A stretch of 64,000 bases of DNA, from NCBI GenBank assembly GCA_021739765.1, contig JAIPBD010000022.1:1-64000 (forward strand), given 5' to 3'. The notes beneath the pieces are model-generated. The model searched no databases. It was given only the letters and a program-made list of their open reading frames with translations, and was not told where the DNA came from. A program made the position numbers and the translations under genes. Below are positions 52,852 through 63,166 of this stretch, piece after piece (the first letter of the stretch is position 1; the number at the start of each line of letters is the position of its first letter). Source of the stretch: Melioribacteraceae bacterium (GTDB lineage: Bacteria; Bacteroidota; Ignavibacteria; Ignavibacteriales; Melioribacteraceae).

Positions 52852-55800
52852 AATCGATTTATTTTAGATTTTAACTGACTAATGGAAATCAGCAAAGGAA
52901 CAACTATCACAGTCATTAAAGATGAAAGTCCTATTCCACCGATAACCGAAAGACTCAAACTCTTCCAAAAAGAGATTCCATCGGTTAAAAGTAATGGTGT
53001 CAATGCACCAATAGTTGTTAAAGTAGTTATAGAAATTGGTCGGATTCTTTCATAACTGAATTGAATAATTTTGTTAATATCAGTTGCCTTTTTTATTCCA
53101 ACCACGTAGTCAACAAGTAATATTGAATTATTGACCGAGAGTCCGATTAGAAGTAAAATGCCGGCATAAGCACCGCGGTCAAGTGAATAATCAAATAAGT
53201 AAAATAAATAGATAGTTCCGATAATCGAAAATGGAATAGCTGAAATAATAATAAATGGATTCTTAAATGATTCAAATAAACCCGATGTGATCATGAACAT
53301 TAACATCACCGCCACCAGAATAATTAGCCATACATCAACTTCATTTTCTTGAGCGAAGAAAAAAGAAAATTCCGGTTTACTCATTCTATATCCATCCGGT
53401 AATCTCATTTTTTTCAATGAAGTAATTACAAACTCATTGCCGAATTTAAATGGACCTTTGAAATTAAAAGTTACATTTCTTGTATATTGTTGATTCTTTC
53501 GATATATGGAAGACATAACACGTTCGCGATCAAATTCCACCAGATCGCCGATTCTACTTGAGGCACCTTGCTGACCAGTGAGAATCGTCTTTTCGATATC
53601 AAAAACATCAACATATTTATAATCGGCAGATTTTAATTCATACGGAATTTTTTCTTCTCCCAAATACAAATAATCGCGTTTTTGATTTCCGGAGGTTTGA
53701 GAGGCTATTCTCGAAACTATTCCAGAATTGCTAAACCCATAGCTATTAGTTTTTTCTCTATTTATTTTTCCAACAAGTTGGAAAGTGTTTTCTTCCCAAA
53801 ACCTGTTGGATTTATTAATATCTATTTCATCGATTCTTGGATTCAAAGAAATAAGATCTTTGTATTCCTTTGCAATCTGTTCAACTTTGCTAAAATTTGA
53901 TCCTTTTATCTCAACTCTAAACTGAAAACTTGAACCACCCAATCCGGATGAAAAACCAGGTCCATAACCATAAACGGAAATATTCGCACCTCCAATTCGA
54001 GAAGCATATACCGATAAGTAATTTTTAAGTGAATATGGAAAAGAAGTTAATGACTGATCATCATTAAATTCAATTCTCATCGAAGCACTCTCTTCATCAG
54101 TAACTTTTGTAACAACTCGTTCAAAATTTTCCCTGTAAACAAATAATTCTTTCTCCAGATCCAGAGTCAGATTGTTTATTCTTTCAATCTTATTCCCATT
54201 CGGCAGATTAATTCTAACAGTGAGGTAAGTTGGTTCATTGTAAAGCCAATATTCCCCCCGATTAATTTTCTCGAAAAATAAATAAGAAGCACCACCAAAT
54301 GCATAATTGAGATATGGTCGTAAATCATAAAAAATATCGGAAGAAAATACCGGGTTGTAAACTTCTTTCAATACGGGTGTTTCAATTTCATCGGGTAATA
54401 ACCAAACCGGTAAACCGACTAATAACAAACATATCGTTGCCGTAGTTTTGATTTTTTTGTGAAAATAAAAAATGATTTTCGAGTAAATTTTTTGGGGAAA
54501 TGAAATATAATTCCGTTGTTCCTTTGAACTTTGACGAAAGAATTTTTGATAAAGAAGTGGAATTAAAGAAAACGATACTAAAAATGAAGCTAATAAAGTA
54601 AAAATCACACCTTTTGCGAACTGAATAAAATATACTTTCAATTCACCGGTCAAAAACAGAAGCGGGATAAATACCGCAAGTGTGGTTAAGGTTGCAGCGA
54701 ATACAGGCGGCAGAATCTGTCTAAGCAAAATCGCATTTCTAAATCTGTTCTGTTCATGTTGGTTTCTTTCAAGATACTCAATCACAACAATTGAATTATC
54801 CACCATAAAACCAAAACCAAGAATAAAGGCTGAGATAGTTAAAATGTTCAGACTTATCTCAAAAACAAAAAACAGAATCAACGCAAATAGTATTGAAAAG
54901 AGTAATGAAATCAGAACGACTATGGTCAACTTATATTTCCGAAAAACCAAAAGCAGTATTAATGCTAAAAGTATAATTGAATAAATTGCGTTGTCGGAAA
55001 GCTCGGTAAGTTCATCTCTGATGTTTTCACTGCGATCAATATCTTTTGTGAATTGAAAATCCGATGGTAATTCATTTTTGAGTTTTCTAATTTTTTCAAA
55101 AACGTTTGCTGCTACTTCTAAAGTATTGGCGCCTGCCTCTTTACTTATAATTATATTTACAGTTTCACGACCATTAATTCTATAATATGTATTTGGTTGT
55201 TTATAACCATCCACAACATGAGCGATATCTTTCAGTTTTAATGAACCGCCGGAACTAAATATTTTGATTTTTAGATTTTCGATTACACTGGAATTGAGAA
55301 AAGTGTTATTTAATGTCACTAAACGAAGAGTTCCATTTGATTCTATTTTTCCGCCGGATTCAATTTTATTCGATGTCGCCAACGCATTCTGAATCTCATC
55401 AAGCGTAATAGCGAACTTCTTCATTTTATCCGGATCTATTAAGATTTCAATTAATCTATCTGTTCCGCCGGTTATCGTAACATCAGAAACTCCATTTAGT
55501 GAGCTGATCTGATAGAGGACTTTCTCTTTCAAAATTTTGCGAATTTCGCTCTGATTTCGTTTTGATGAAACAGAGTACGTAATAAATCCTTGCAAATCTT
55601 TGAGTTCTTCGGGTACATAGTCTGTAATCCTTGGCGGGGTTATTCCAACAGGAAGAGTTTTATGTAGAGCTGAGATTTTTTCGCCTAACTCTACCCTTTT
55701 AAACTCAATGTTTTCTTTTGAGTTAAAAGTAATATCAATTGTGGATAATCCATACGAAGTTGTTGAAATAATTTCTTTTATTCCAACAATGGAAGCAATT

Positions 55801-56012
55801 TCAGATTCAATTACGGATGTAACTTCCGCCTCAATTGTTTCAGGTTCAACTCCGAACCAAAAAGTGTTGATGGTAAATTTTGGCAAGCTGATGTCCGGCG
55901 AAAGTTCGAGAGGTAGGTTAAATAATGAAGTGATACCTATAATTAAAACAGTAAAATAAATAACAAAAAGTGTGATCGGACGAGATAATACAGTGTAAAA
56001 TACTCGTTTCAA
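52848..56012 (-). CDS. RND-family efflux permease (second of two)
   Basis: A 1054-residue inner-membrane pump with the RND plan of twelve helices and two large periplasmic loops. MVDNSIVVIEYLERN in helix 4 carries the proton-relay Asp, as Asp-Asn rather than Asp-Asp, as common in Bacteroidota members. LLIGLSVNNSILLVDYV is the repeat in helix 10. It overlaps the adaptor gene by four bases and is the last gene of the long minus-strand run. The cargo is unknown. Confidence 0.92.
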   Translation of the reverse strand: MKRVFYTVLSRPITLFVIYFTVLIIGITSLFNLPLELSPDISLPKFTINTFWFGVEPETIEAEVTSVIESEIASIVGIKEIISTTSYGLSTIDITFNSKENIEFKRVELGEKISALHKTLPVGITPPRITDYVPEELKDLQGFITYSVSSKRNQSEIRKILKEKVLYQISSLNGVSDVTITGGTDRLIEILIDPDKMKKFAITLDEIQNALATSNKIESGGKIESNGTLRLVTLNNTFLNSSVIENLKIKIFSSGGSLKLKDIAHVVDGYKQPNTYYRINGRETVNIIISKEAGANTLEVAANVFEKIRKLKNELPSDFQFTKDIDRSENIRDELTELSDNAIYSIILLALILLLVFRKYKLTIVVLISLLFSILFALILFFVFEISLNILTISAFILGFGFMVDNSIVVIEYLERNQHEQNRFRNAILLRQILPPVFAATLTTLAVFIPLLFLTGELKVYFIQFAKGVIFTLLASFLVSFSLIPLLYQKFFRQSSKEQRNYISFPQKIYSKIIFYFHKKIKTTATICLLLVGLPVWLLPDEIETPVLKEVYNPVFSSDIFYDLRPYLNYAFGGASYLFFEKINRGEYWLYNEPTYLTVRINLPNGNKIERINNLTLDLEKELFVYRENFERVVTKVTDEESASMRIEFNDDQSLTSFPYSLKNYLSVYASRIGGANISVYGYGPGFSSGLGGSSFQFRVEIKGSNFSKVEQIAKEYKDLISLNPRIDEIDINKSNRFWEENTFQLVGKINREKTNSYGFSNSGIVSRIASQTSGNQKRDYLYLGEEKIPYELKSADYKYVDVFDIEKTILTGQQGASSRIGDLVEFDRERVMSSIYRKNQQYTRNVTFNFKGPFKFGNEFVITSLKKMRLPDGYRMSKPEFSFFFAQENEVDVWLIILVAVMLMFMITSGLFESFKNPFIIISAIPFSIIGTIYLFYLFDYSLDRGAYAGILLLIGLSVNNSILLVDYVVGIKKATDINKIIQFSYERIRPISITTLTTIGALTPLLLTDGISFWKSLSLSVIGGIGLSSLMTVIVVPLLISISQLKSKINRF

Positions 56013-57238
56013 TTTGATGCCGGTACGATTTTTACTTTTGAATCATGACCAAGCGTGAAATGCCCATCAATAATTACATTTTCACCCGGCGTGATGCCAT
56101 CAAAAATTTGATAGTATTTCTCGTTTCTTTCACCTAAAGTAACGTACTTCCATTTAGAGAAATCATTTTCTACGGTAAATACAAGGGTTCTGTTATCCCG
56201 AAATAAAACTGCTTCGACAGGTACGAGGGTTTGATCTTTTTGTCTTTCGGTTTCAACCCTCACTTCAGCAGCCATGCCCGGTTTTATTATATTCTTTCTA
56301 TTATCAATTATAACTATCGCTTTACATACCCTAGTTTCATTGTCAATAAAAGGGGAAATGAATTTTACCTGTCCGACGAACTCAATATTTTGTAACGAAG
56401 GAATACTTATTAACGCTTTATTCCCCTCTTTTATGGATGAGACATCATTCTCTAAAATTCCTAATTCTATTTTTATTTTATCCGTATCCAATAATTTGAA
56501 AAGTTCTTCGCCGGCCGAAATTCTTTGTCCGGCTACCATGTTTACATTCCCTACTGCCCCTGAAAACGGTGCTTTAATTTTCGTATAAGCCAAATTAATT
56601 TTCGCTCGTTTGAATGAATTAATCGCCGATGTTAATCCGCTTTTATTTAAGATCAATTCTTCTTTTCGTGCCCCGGTAAAAAGTACGCCGAGTTCCAACT
56701 CATCCATTTTTGTGAGATATTCTTCCTCACTTACAATACCTCTTTTGTAATCACTTTCCAGCTTTTCAATTTTCCGATAAATCTCATCCGCTTGTAAAAT
56801 TGCCGCACTATCAACCTCATTTCCTCTGATTAAAAACCCATATTCAACTTTTGCTTCAGTTACTCTAACCTCAGCATCATCTACTGCAAGCAAGTGTTCT
56901 TGATCGTCGAGTTTGATGAGCAAATCCCCTTTGTTTACTTTCTTGCCCTCATAAATATTTACACTATCAACTATTCCATTAATATTTGAAGTGATTAAAA
57001 GTTCTTTGTTGGCTTTAACTAATCCAGAAGCATTTACATAACGGTAAAATTCCCCTTTTATTACATCCGAAGTTTTTACTTCGAATTCAATATCGTCAAG
57101 TTTTTCGTATTGGATTGACTTTGATGATTCATTTACAATTTCCTTGGTTTCGGTGGATAAAATGTAAATTGCTCCACTAACGACCATAATTATAACTAAC
57201 GAATAAACATAAAACTTAAATGTAATTTTCATTGCCAA
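56009..57238 (-). CDS. RND periplasmic adaptor (HlyD/MFP family)
   Basis: A 409-residue adaptor with one N-terminal membrane anchor. The lipoyl-like half-motifs (INGIVDSVNIYEGKKVNKGDLLIKLDD and IKAPFSGAVGNVNMVAGQRISAGEELFKL) flank a helical hairpin, with beta-barrel and membrane-proximal domains after. It bridges the RND pumps to an outer-membrane channel. No TolC-like gene is nearby. It sits between the two RND genes, overlapping one and one base from the other, so both pumps may use it. Confidence 0.92.
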   Translation of the reverse strand: MAMKITFKFYVYSLVIIMVVSGAIYILSTETKEIVNESSKSIQYEKLDDIEFEVKTSDVIKGEFYRYVNASGLVKANKELLITSNINGIVDSVNIYEGKKVNKGDLLIKLDDQEHLLAVDDAEVRVTEAKVEYGFLIRGNEVDSAAILQADEIYRKIEKLESDYKRGIVSEEEYLTKMDELELGVLFTGARKEELILNKSGLTSAINSFKRAKINLAYTKIKAPFSGAVGNVNMVAGQRISAGEELFKLLDTDKIKIELGILENDVSSIKEGNKALISIPSLQNIEFVGQVKFISPFIDNETRVCKAIVIIDNRKNIIKPGMAAEVRVETERQKDQTLVPVEAVLFRDNRTLVFTVENDFSKWKYVTLGERNEKYYQIFDGITPGENVIIDGHFTLGHDSKVKIVPASN

Positions 57239-57239
57239 C

Positions 57240-60200
57240 CTATTTATAATTTTTTCGTGAGTACTTTTCTAAATATTCGAACAAAACCGGGATAATTATA
57301 AGAGTCAAAATTGTTGCCGATAACAGCCCACCGGCAATCGCTATCGCTAATGAAATCCTTAGTTGTGTAGCCGCTCCAAGTCCAATCATCATAGGAAATA
57401 ATCCCAATATCACGGTAAAAGAATTCATAACGATTGGTCTAAATCTATCACGACCGGCGGCAATAATTGCGTTCCGTACGGGCAATCCTTCTTTTATTTT
57501 TCTTATGATGAATTCTACTTTAACAACCGCATCATTGTCAGCAATACCGATTAGAATCACCAAACCTGTCAGTGAAATTATGCTTAAACTTTCACCGAGA
57601 AGATAAAGTGAAATTATTCCGCCGATTAAACCAAGTGGAACAGAAAAAATGATGATAAAAGGAAACAGGAATGATTCGAATTCAGAAGCAAGCACCATAT
57701 ACATTAAAATAAATGAGATCAGCAACGCTGCATACAAACCACCAAATGAATTTTCAATCTCTTCATTTAATCCACCGACTTTGTAGTTATAATTATTTAG
57801 AATCGTATTTCCATTTATAAAGGAAGAGATAGCGACTTCTGCTTTTTGAAATTCGCCATTAAAACTTCTTCCATAAAATCTCAGAATGCGGTTTTGGTCT
57901 TCTCTAATTATTTCCCCGGTTCCTGTTTTAAGATCATACTCTACAAATTCATTGATGGGAAATAAATTTCCATTGATGGAAATATTTTCTTGCAAGATTT
58001 TATTAAAGTCTTTTGCGAACTTGCTTCCGGATTGTATTCTTATGGCGATCTTTTTATCAAATTCAGAGAATTTTATTTGATCATTCCCTTTTATTCGTGC
58101 TAATAATTCATCTCCAATCAGTTGTGGTTTTACACCAATCCGTAAACATTTTTCGAGGTCTATACCTACAACATATTCCGGTGCTCCGGCTGCATTGGCA
58201 ATTCTTAAATATTCTACATTATCAATTCCAGCGGATGATAATTCTTGAAGAAGAAGTACTTGAATAGAATCAATATTTTGCTGTGAGTTTAATCTAAATT
58301 CCAAACTGAGGTCATCTTCTTGCGAACCGATTAATGAGCTGTATGCGGTTTCGGTTTGTTTTATTTTGAAAGTAATTCCATTGATTGATTGCAGAAACAG
58401 AGAAATCTTTTTCTTCACGTCAAAATAGTTTTCTGAATTATTCAGTTTTATTAGGAGTTTGCTTTTGTTTTCTGCGGTTTCAGATAAAGCACGATAATTA
58501 TGCTCTTGAGTTCTTCCGATATATGACACAATATTTTCAATGTCCACCAAACTCAAAAGCTTCTTTTCAATTGCAGCGGTCACTTCAGCATTTCCGGTTA
58601 AAGAAGTGTTTTTGCTGTAGGTGATTTCAACTATAAAATCATCTGAAGCTCCTTCCGGAATAAACTCCTTCTTCATTTCAATCACACAGAATATTGTGAT
58701 AATCACGAGGATTAATGATATCAACAAAACGAATGATTTATTATTTAAAGAACGGATTAACAATTTTTCATAAACAGTAATGGTCGAATCAATTAGCCGA
58801 TTCGAAAAGGCAAAGAAATAATTCTCGAAGCTTTTGGTAATTTTTATTCCAAATTGAACAAGTACTTTTAGAAAATGAATTGTTCCACGAATTAAAAATA
58901 AAAACGGGAACTTGATCCAATATTTAACTTTTGCGAAAATATTCGACGGCACAGCGGGAAGTATAATCTGATTGCTCAAAACTGAATTCGAACTAGAGAA
59001 TTTATATTCTCTCGAAGCCAGCATTGGTATTAATGTAAGTGCAACAAAAACAGAAGAGAAAAGTGAATAAACTATTGCTAACGACTGCTCCCTGAAAATT
59101 GCTCCGGCAACTCCCTCCAAAAATATAAGCGGGAGAAAAACGACCGCGGTTGTAAGAGTTGCGGCAAATACGGGCATCGCAACTTCTTGTGCTCCTCTGA
59201 ATACTGCCGATTTAAGCCGCTCAACTTTTTCTAACTTTGTAATAATGTTTTCAATTACAACTATTGAATTATCCAGCAGCATTCCAATTCCGACCGCAAT
59301 TCCACCAAGTGAAATGATATTGAAATTGATCCCTGTCAAATACATCAGCAGCATTGTGAGCAACAATGAAGCAGGAATTGTAATACCGATAATTACAATA
59401 TTTTTAATTTTCCCGAGGAAGAAGAAAAGAACAAATACGGCAAGAATTCCACCATAAACAATCTCTTGCTCAACATTTGAAATTGCGTTTTCAACAAATT
59501 CCGATGTATCGGTAACTACAAAAAGATCAAACTGTTTATTCTCATTATTTAACGAACTAATAACCTTCTTAACTTCTTCGGAAACGTTTACTGTATTTGA
59601 ACCCGGTTCCTTGTAAACTAAAATTCCGATTGTCTCAGAGCCATTCAAACGTGTAAAACCCGTTCTCTCCGAAAATCCGTTTTTCACGTTTGCGATATCG
59701 GAAACACGAATAAAACTACCGTCCTTGTTGCGCTTAATAACAGTGTTTCGGATATCTTCCACGCCGGTAAATTCCCCAAGCACTCTCAACGAATAACGAA
59801 ACTGACCGCTCATTATTGAGCCGGCGCTCAAATTTATATTTGATGCTTTTAATTCATCGATTATGTTTCCGTAATTCAGTTTGTACAAACTCATCCTGTC
59901 GGAATCAATTTCTACAATTAATTCTTTATTTAAACCGCCAACAACCGATGCTCTGGAAACTCCGGCAATCTGTTCCAACCTTCTCCGCACCAGTGAATTA
60001 GCGACTTCTTTTAAGTTTATCAATTCTTCAATTTCTCTTGCAGAAGAATTTTCCGTAATTATTTCCGTGTGAAATTGATTACTGTTTTTTCTCGCTTTTA
60101 CAATTGCCAACGACATTACAGGGGCGGCTGTAGGATCATGCTTTATTATCACCGGTCTTCCGGCCTCTTCGGGAAGTGTGAAGCGCAAGTTGTCCAATTT

Positions 60201-60524
60201 TTCCCGCAAACTTAAAAGCCGTAAGTCTATATCAGTTCCCCACTCAAAAGAGACAGTAACAAATGACACTCCCTCCTTTGTTATGGAACTAACTTTTTTA
60301 ACTCCTGGAACAGTATTAGCCGTAGATTCCACCGGTTCAGTAATAAGCCTTTCTACTTCACTAGGTGCTGCACCAGGGTAATCGGTTTGGATAAGGATTT
60401 TTGGAAGGTCAACATTCGGCAGGAGATCAACACCCAATCGGGAAAACGCATAAATTCCCATGAACGCTATCGCCAAAAATAGCATTGATGTGGCAACGGG
60501 TTTATTTATTGCGAGTTTGATCAA
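57240..60524 (-). CDS. RND-family efflux permease (first of two)
   Basis: A 1094-residue RND pump beginning MIKLAINKPVATSMLFLAIAFMGIYAF. Helix 4 has GIGMLLDNSIVVIENI and helix 10 GLVILIGIADNDAVVKVEFI. A 60-residue insertion between the first half and helix 7 makes it longer than most. It follows the decayed propeller gene by 70 bases with no visible terminator, so it is probably read from the same message as the peptide and propeller genes. The cargo is unknown. Confidence 0.92.
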   Translation of the reverse strand: MIKLAINKPVATSMLFLAIAFMGIYAFSRLGVDLLPNVDLPKILIQTDYPGAAPSEVERLITEPVESTANTVPGVKKVSSITKEGVSFVTVSFEWGTDIDLRLLSLREKLDNLRFTLPEEAGRPVIIKHDPTAAPVMSLAIVKARKNSNQFHTEIITENSSAREIEELINLKEVANSLVRRRLEQIAGVSRASVVGGLNKELIVEIDSDRMSLYKLNYGNIIDELKASNINLSAGSIMSGQFRYSLRVLGEFTGVEDIRNTVIKRNKDGSFIRVSDIANVKNGFSERTGFTRLNGSETIGILVYKEPGSNTVNVSEEVKKVISSLNNENKQFDLFVVTDTSEFVENAISNVEQEIVYGGILAVFVLFFFLGKIKNIVIIGITIPASLLLTMLLMYLTGINFNIISLGGIAVGIGMLLDNSIVVIENIITKLEKVERLKSAVFRGAQEVAMPVFAATLTTAVVFLPLIFLEGVAGAIFREQSLAIVYSLFSSVFVALTLIPMLASREYKFSSSNSVLSNQIILPAVPSNIFAKVKYWIKFPFLFLIRGTIHFLKVLVQFGIKITKSFENYFFAFSNRLIDSTITVYEKLLIRSLNNKSFVLLISLILVIITIFCVIEMKKEFIPEGASDDFIVEITYSKNTSLTGNAEVTAAIEKKLLSLVDIENIVSYIGRTQEHNYRALSETAENKSKLLIKLNNSENYFDVKKKISLFLQSINGITFKIKQTETAYSSLIGSQEDDLSLEFRLNSQQNIDSIQVLLLQELSSAGIDNVEYLRIANAAGAPEYVVGIDLEKCLRIGVKPQLIGDELLARIKGNDQIKFSEFDKKIAIRIQSGSKFAKDFNKILQENISINGNLFPINEFVEYDLKTGTGEIIREDQNRILRFYGRSFNGEFQKAEVAISSFINGNTILNNYNYKVGGLNEEIENSFGGLYAALLISFILMYMVLASEFESFLFPFIIIFSVPLGLIGGIISLYLLGESLSIISLTGLVILIGIADNDAVVKVEFIIRKIKEGLPVRNAIIAAGRDRFRPIVMNSFTVILGLFPMMIGLGAATQLRISLAIAIAGGLLSATILTLIIIPVLFEYLEKYSRKNYK

Positions 60525-60594
60525 ATTTAAGATTAGATAAAGATTAAAAATTAGTTTGTGAATTTAACTTCTGTGCGAACCAAGTGAACAAGCG

Positions 60595-60837
60595 TCAATC
60601 GTTAGTTCTTTTTTTTAATTCTCCATTTCTACGAAAAAGAAATACACTCTTATTTGGTTGATCGACAACAAGTAACTCACCTTTAGATGAGACATCAAGG
60701 CTGCTAATCGTGCTTAAGTAAATATCTTCTGTAAATCTTATTGTATCGGAATCTATTAATTGAAAGGATTGGGAGTTAGAGTTGTTAGCTAGAGAAAGAG
60801 TTAACAGAACAACCAGAGCAAAACTATTTTTTCTCAT
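60595..60837 (-). pseudogene. Truncated third propeller gene
   Basis: An 80-codon open frame with a good signal peptide (FALVVLLTLSLANNSNSQ) and one blade start (ISSLDVSSKGELLVVDQPNKSVFLF), then a stop. A full propeller has about 340 residues. The stop comes just after a run of eight A; dropping one A extends the frame to ELTIDACSLGSHRS and another stop, a partial match to the next expected segment. It is therefore a decayed gene, though a short secreted product is possible. Confidence 0.65.
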
Positions 60838-60845
60838 TTGTTAAA

Positions 60846-61889
60846 TTACGGATGATTTTCGACTATTTTCACTACGTATTTAATAACTGAGGGATACGGC
60901 TCCACAGCATTCGCGTATAAATATTTTCCATTACACTCAATTGAAATCGCTAGATTTCTTTGACCCAATTTTGAGATTCCTAGATATTTGTCTGTATTCA
61001 AAGACCACAAATCAAGATATTGTGTGTAATATTCATCACCTTCATTTTCCGTATGTAGAATATAGTTTACTAAGAGTGAATCATTCAACACGCCACTTTC
61101 AATAACCATGGAAGGGAAATGATACCATTGACCGCGTGGTTCGTGTTTAAGCTTCGGAGATTCAAAGAAAGCGACCTCTCGTTTATAACTATTTAACAAT
61201 TCCCCACTTAAGCTATATTGATTGATGATGTAAGGATAGGGGAAAGTATGAAACAAACTGTTTTTAGCAAAAAATATCCTACCTGTATTAGCGGAGTTGT
61301 ATAGTTTTAGATTATTATTATCAGAATAGACTTCGTCAAATTCAGTGTGGGATTCTTCAATATTTTCTTTTGTAAAATCATATTTATGGATCAATTTTTT
61401 ATCGGCTTCATATCGAAGACGCAGTACGAAAACTTCCGACAAAGAAACCGCCGCCACATCACCATACATATTATTAAATTTTTGCATTCTAATTACTGCT
61501 CCCGTTGAGTCGAAAACAACTATACTATGATGTTTAAGATCACATACATATAAATTCAATTGTTCATCAACTGCAATAGACCTTGGTGATCTGAACTCAC
61601 CTGGTCCGTCCCCCTCTCCATTTCCAAAAACCTTCATCAACTTTCCATCAACGGAAAACTTCTTTACCACCTTGAATGGTGTGTCCAATGCATAGACATT
61701 TTCATATTTATCGACCGCCATGAACCTAACTGAACCAAAAATTTCATCAAGGCTTCCATCTTCAGCACCATAAACTTTTTCTTTTACTAGTTCTAATTCA
61801 ATCACTTTCTCTTCAGGTTTACACGATGATAAAATGATGATCGCGACAGTCGGAAAAACGTACAAAAATGCTTTTAAATTTCTATTCAT
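60846..61889 (-). CDS. 6-bladed beta-propeller lipoprotein, paralogue 2
   Basis: A 347-residue lipoprotein from ATG 61889 (Cys23, ILSSC). NHL/6-bladed-propeller blades are clear (KVFGNGEGDGPGEFRSPRSIAVDEQLNLYVCDLKHHSIVVFDSTG). It is a tandem copy of the upstream gene, sharing LVK-VYGAEDGSLDEIFG-type starts and WSLNTDKYLGISKLGQ near the end, and overlaps it by eight bases. Such proteins (DUF5128-like) sit at the surface or in the periplasm and may bind peptides or partner proteins; the role is unproven. Confidence 0.88.
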   Translation of the reverse strand: MNRNLKAFLYVFPTVAIIILSSCKPEEKVIELELVKEKVYGAEDGSLDEIFGSVRFMAVDKYENVYALDTPFKVVKKFSVDGKLMKVFGNGEGDGPGEFRSPRSIAVDEQLNLYVCDLKHHSIVVFDSTGAVIRMQKFNNMYGDVAAVSLSEVFVLRLRYEADKKLIHKYDFTKENIEESHTEFDEVYSDNNNLKLYNSANTGRIFFAKNSLFHTFPYPYIINQYSLSGELLNSYKREVAFFESPKLKHEPRGQWYHFPSMVIESGVLNDSLLVNYILHTENEGDEYYTQYLDLWSLNTDKYLGISKLGQRNLAISIECNGKYLYANAVEPYPSVIKYVVKIVENHP

Positions 61890-62919
61890 TCTTATTTTTT
61901 TCTTCTCTTTTTTTGAAACTAAATTCATACTTTGAAACTGATATATGTGGGGTGCTGGAATTTGAATAAAGGTTTCCATATTTATCTCCCACTAGGGATA
62001 AAGAAACTTTATTCTTTTCCAATTTTGAGGTTCCAATGTACTTCCCGGTATTTAGTGACCAAAAATCAAAGTATTGAGATATCAGACCACCATCTTCATC
62101 CACATCAAAGAGATAATTAATAAAAAGCGTGTCTGAAAGAATCGCTCCTTGCAATGAACCGGATAAATTACGGATGTATCTCGTAGATTTTCTCTTCAAA
62201 TAAGGTGGCCGGAAGAACTCCACTTCACGAACAAATTCACTTAAAAGTACTCCATCAACATTATATAGTTGGATGGAATATGGATAACCTGAAGTATAAT
62301 AGATAACAGAATCTTTAACCATAACTTTGCCATATAAATAAGAGTTATATATTTCTAACTCATAATCACCGGTATATTTTCTACCAAATTTTAAATTAGG
62401 CTCCTCTTTTCCTTCAAGAGTATAATCATACTTAAAAATTAATTCATCAAAACCACTGTTGAAACTTGGAAGAATGAATACGTTTTCAAGATTAATAGCC
62501 GCTATTGAGGCAGGTCTATAATTTAAATTGACAAGTTTGATAATGTTCGCGGAACTATCAAACACGGTAACACGGTGCAACTGCAGATCCAGAACGTATA
62601 GATTGAATTCATCATCCACACATATATCCCTCCCAAGTAAAAACTCTCCAGGACCCTCACCTTCACCATTCCCAAATACTTTTATTAACCTTCCGTCATT
62701 GGAATACTTTTTTATTTTTTTAAACACAAAATCATTTCCATACACATTTAATTGCTTATCAACAAATATATCCCTTACTCCTCCGAAAATTTCATCAGGC
62801 TCTCCATCTTCCAATCCGTAAGATGTTACTTTTATTAAGTTTATTTCTAATTTATCGTATGTTTTTTTTGAGCAATTTACAAGAAGTAAAAGCGAACATA
62901 TTATTATTGTTTTTTTCAT
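61882..62919 (-). CDS. 6-bladed beta-propeller lipoprotein, paralogue 1
   Basis: A 345-residue lipoprotein (Cys16, LLVNC) with the same blade pattern as its downstream copy (KVFGNGEGEGPGEFLLGRDICVDDEFNLYVLDLQLHRVTVFD; FWSLNTGKYIGTSKLEK). It begins 36 bases after the second cysteine-rich peptide gene. The two copies differ at many sites, so the duplication is old or they have diverged quickly. Confidence 0.88.
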   Translation of the reverse strand: MKKTIIICSLLLLVNCSKKTYDKLEINLIKVTSYGLEDGEPDEIFGGVRDIFVDKQLNVYGNDFVFKKIKKYSNDGRLIKVFGNGEGEGPGEFLLGRDICVDDEFNLYVLDLQLHRVTVFDSSANIIKLVNLNYRPASIAAINLENVFILPSFNSGFDELIFKYDYTLEGKEEPNLKFGRKYTGDYELEIYNSYLYGKVMVKDSVIYYTSGYPYSIQLYNVDGVLLSEFVREVEFFRPPYLKRKSTRYIRNLSGSLQGAILSDTLFINYLFDVDEDGGLISQYFDFWSLNTGKYIGTSKLEKNKVSLSLVGDKYGNLYSNSSTPHISVSKYEFSFKKREEKNKNE

Positions 62920-62955
62920 TTATTTATAGGGCAATTAGCTTGATTGATAATAAAA

Positions 62956-63153
62956 TCAGTCTCTACATTTTGCACAAGTGGCATTTGAAGTAGAATTATC
63001 TTGACCGCATTCCAGATCGGAACATGGTAGTATTTCCCAATTATTAGGTGAACAGCTAGGATCTCCTTGACATTTACTTTCTGGCAAGGCGCTAATGGTT
63101 GTAATAGAGATTATCATTATTATATTAACGACAATTAGTTTTAAGTACTTCAT
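62956..63153 (-). CDS. Exported cysteine-rich peptide 2 (NVEALA-like)
   Basis: A 65-residue precursor from ATG 63153, seven bases after a GGAG ribosome-binding site. A hydrophobic leader (IVVNIIMIISITTISA) is followed by about 44 residues with six cysteines (SKCQGDPSC, PCSDLECG, ATCAKCRD). Length, leader and cysteine pattern resemble the NVEALA peptides of Bacteroides, which also neighbour 6-bladed propellers, but the NVEALA word itself is absent. Function unknown. Confidence 0.75.
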   Translation of the reverse strand: MKYLKLIVVNIIMIISITTISALPESKCQGDPSCSPNNWEILPCSDLECGQDNSTSNATCAKCRD

Positions 63154-63166
63154 AATTTCTCCAATT

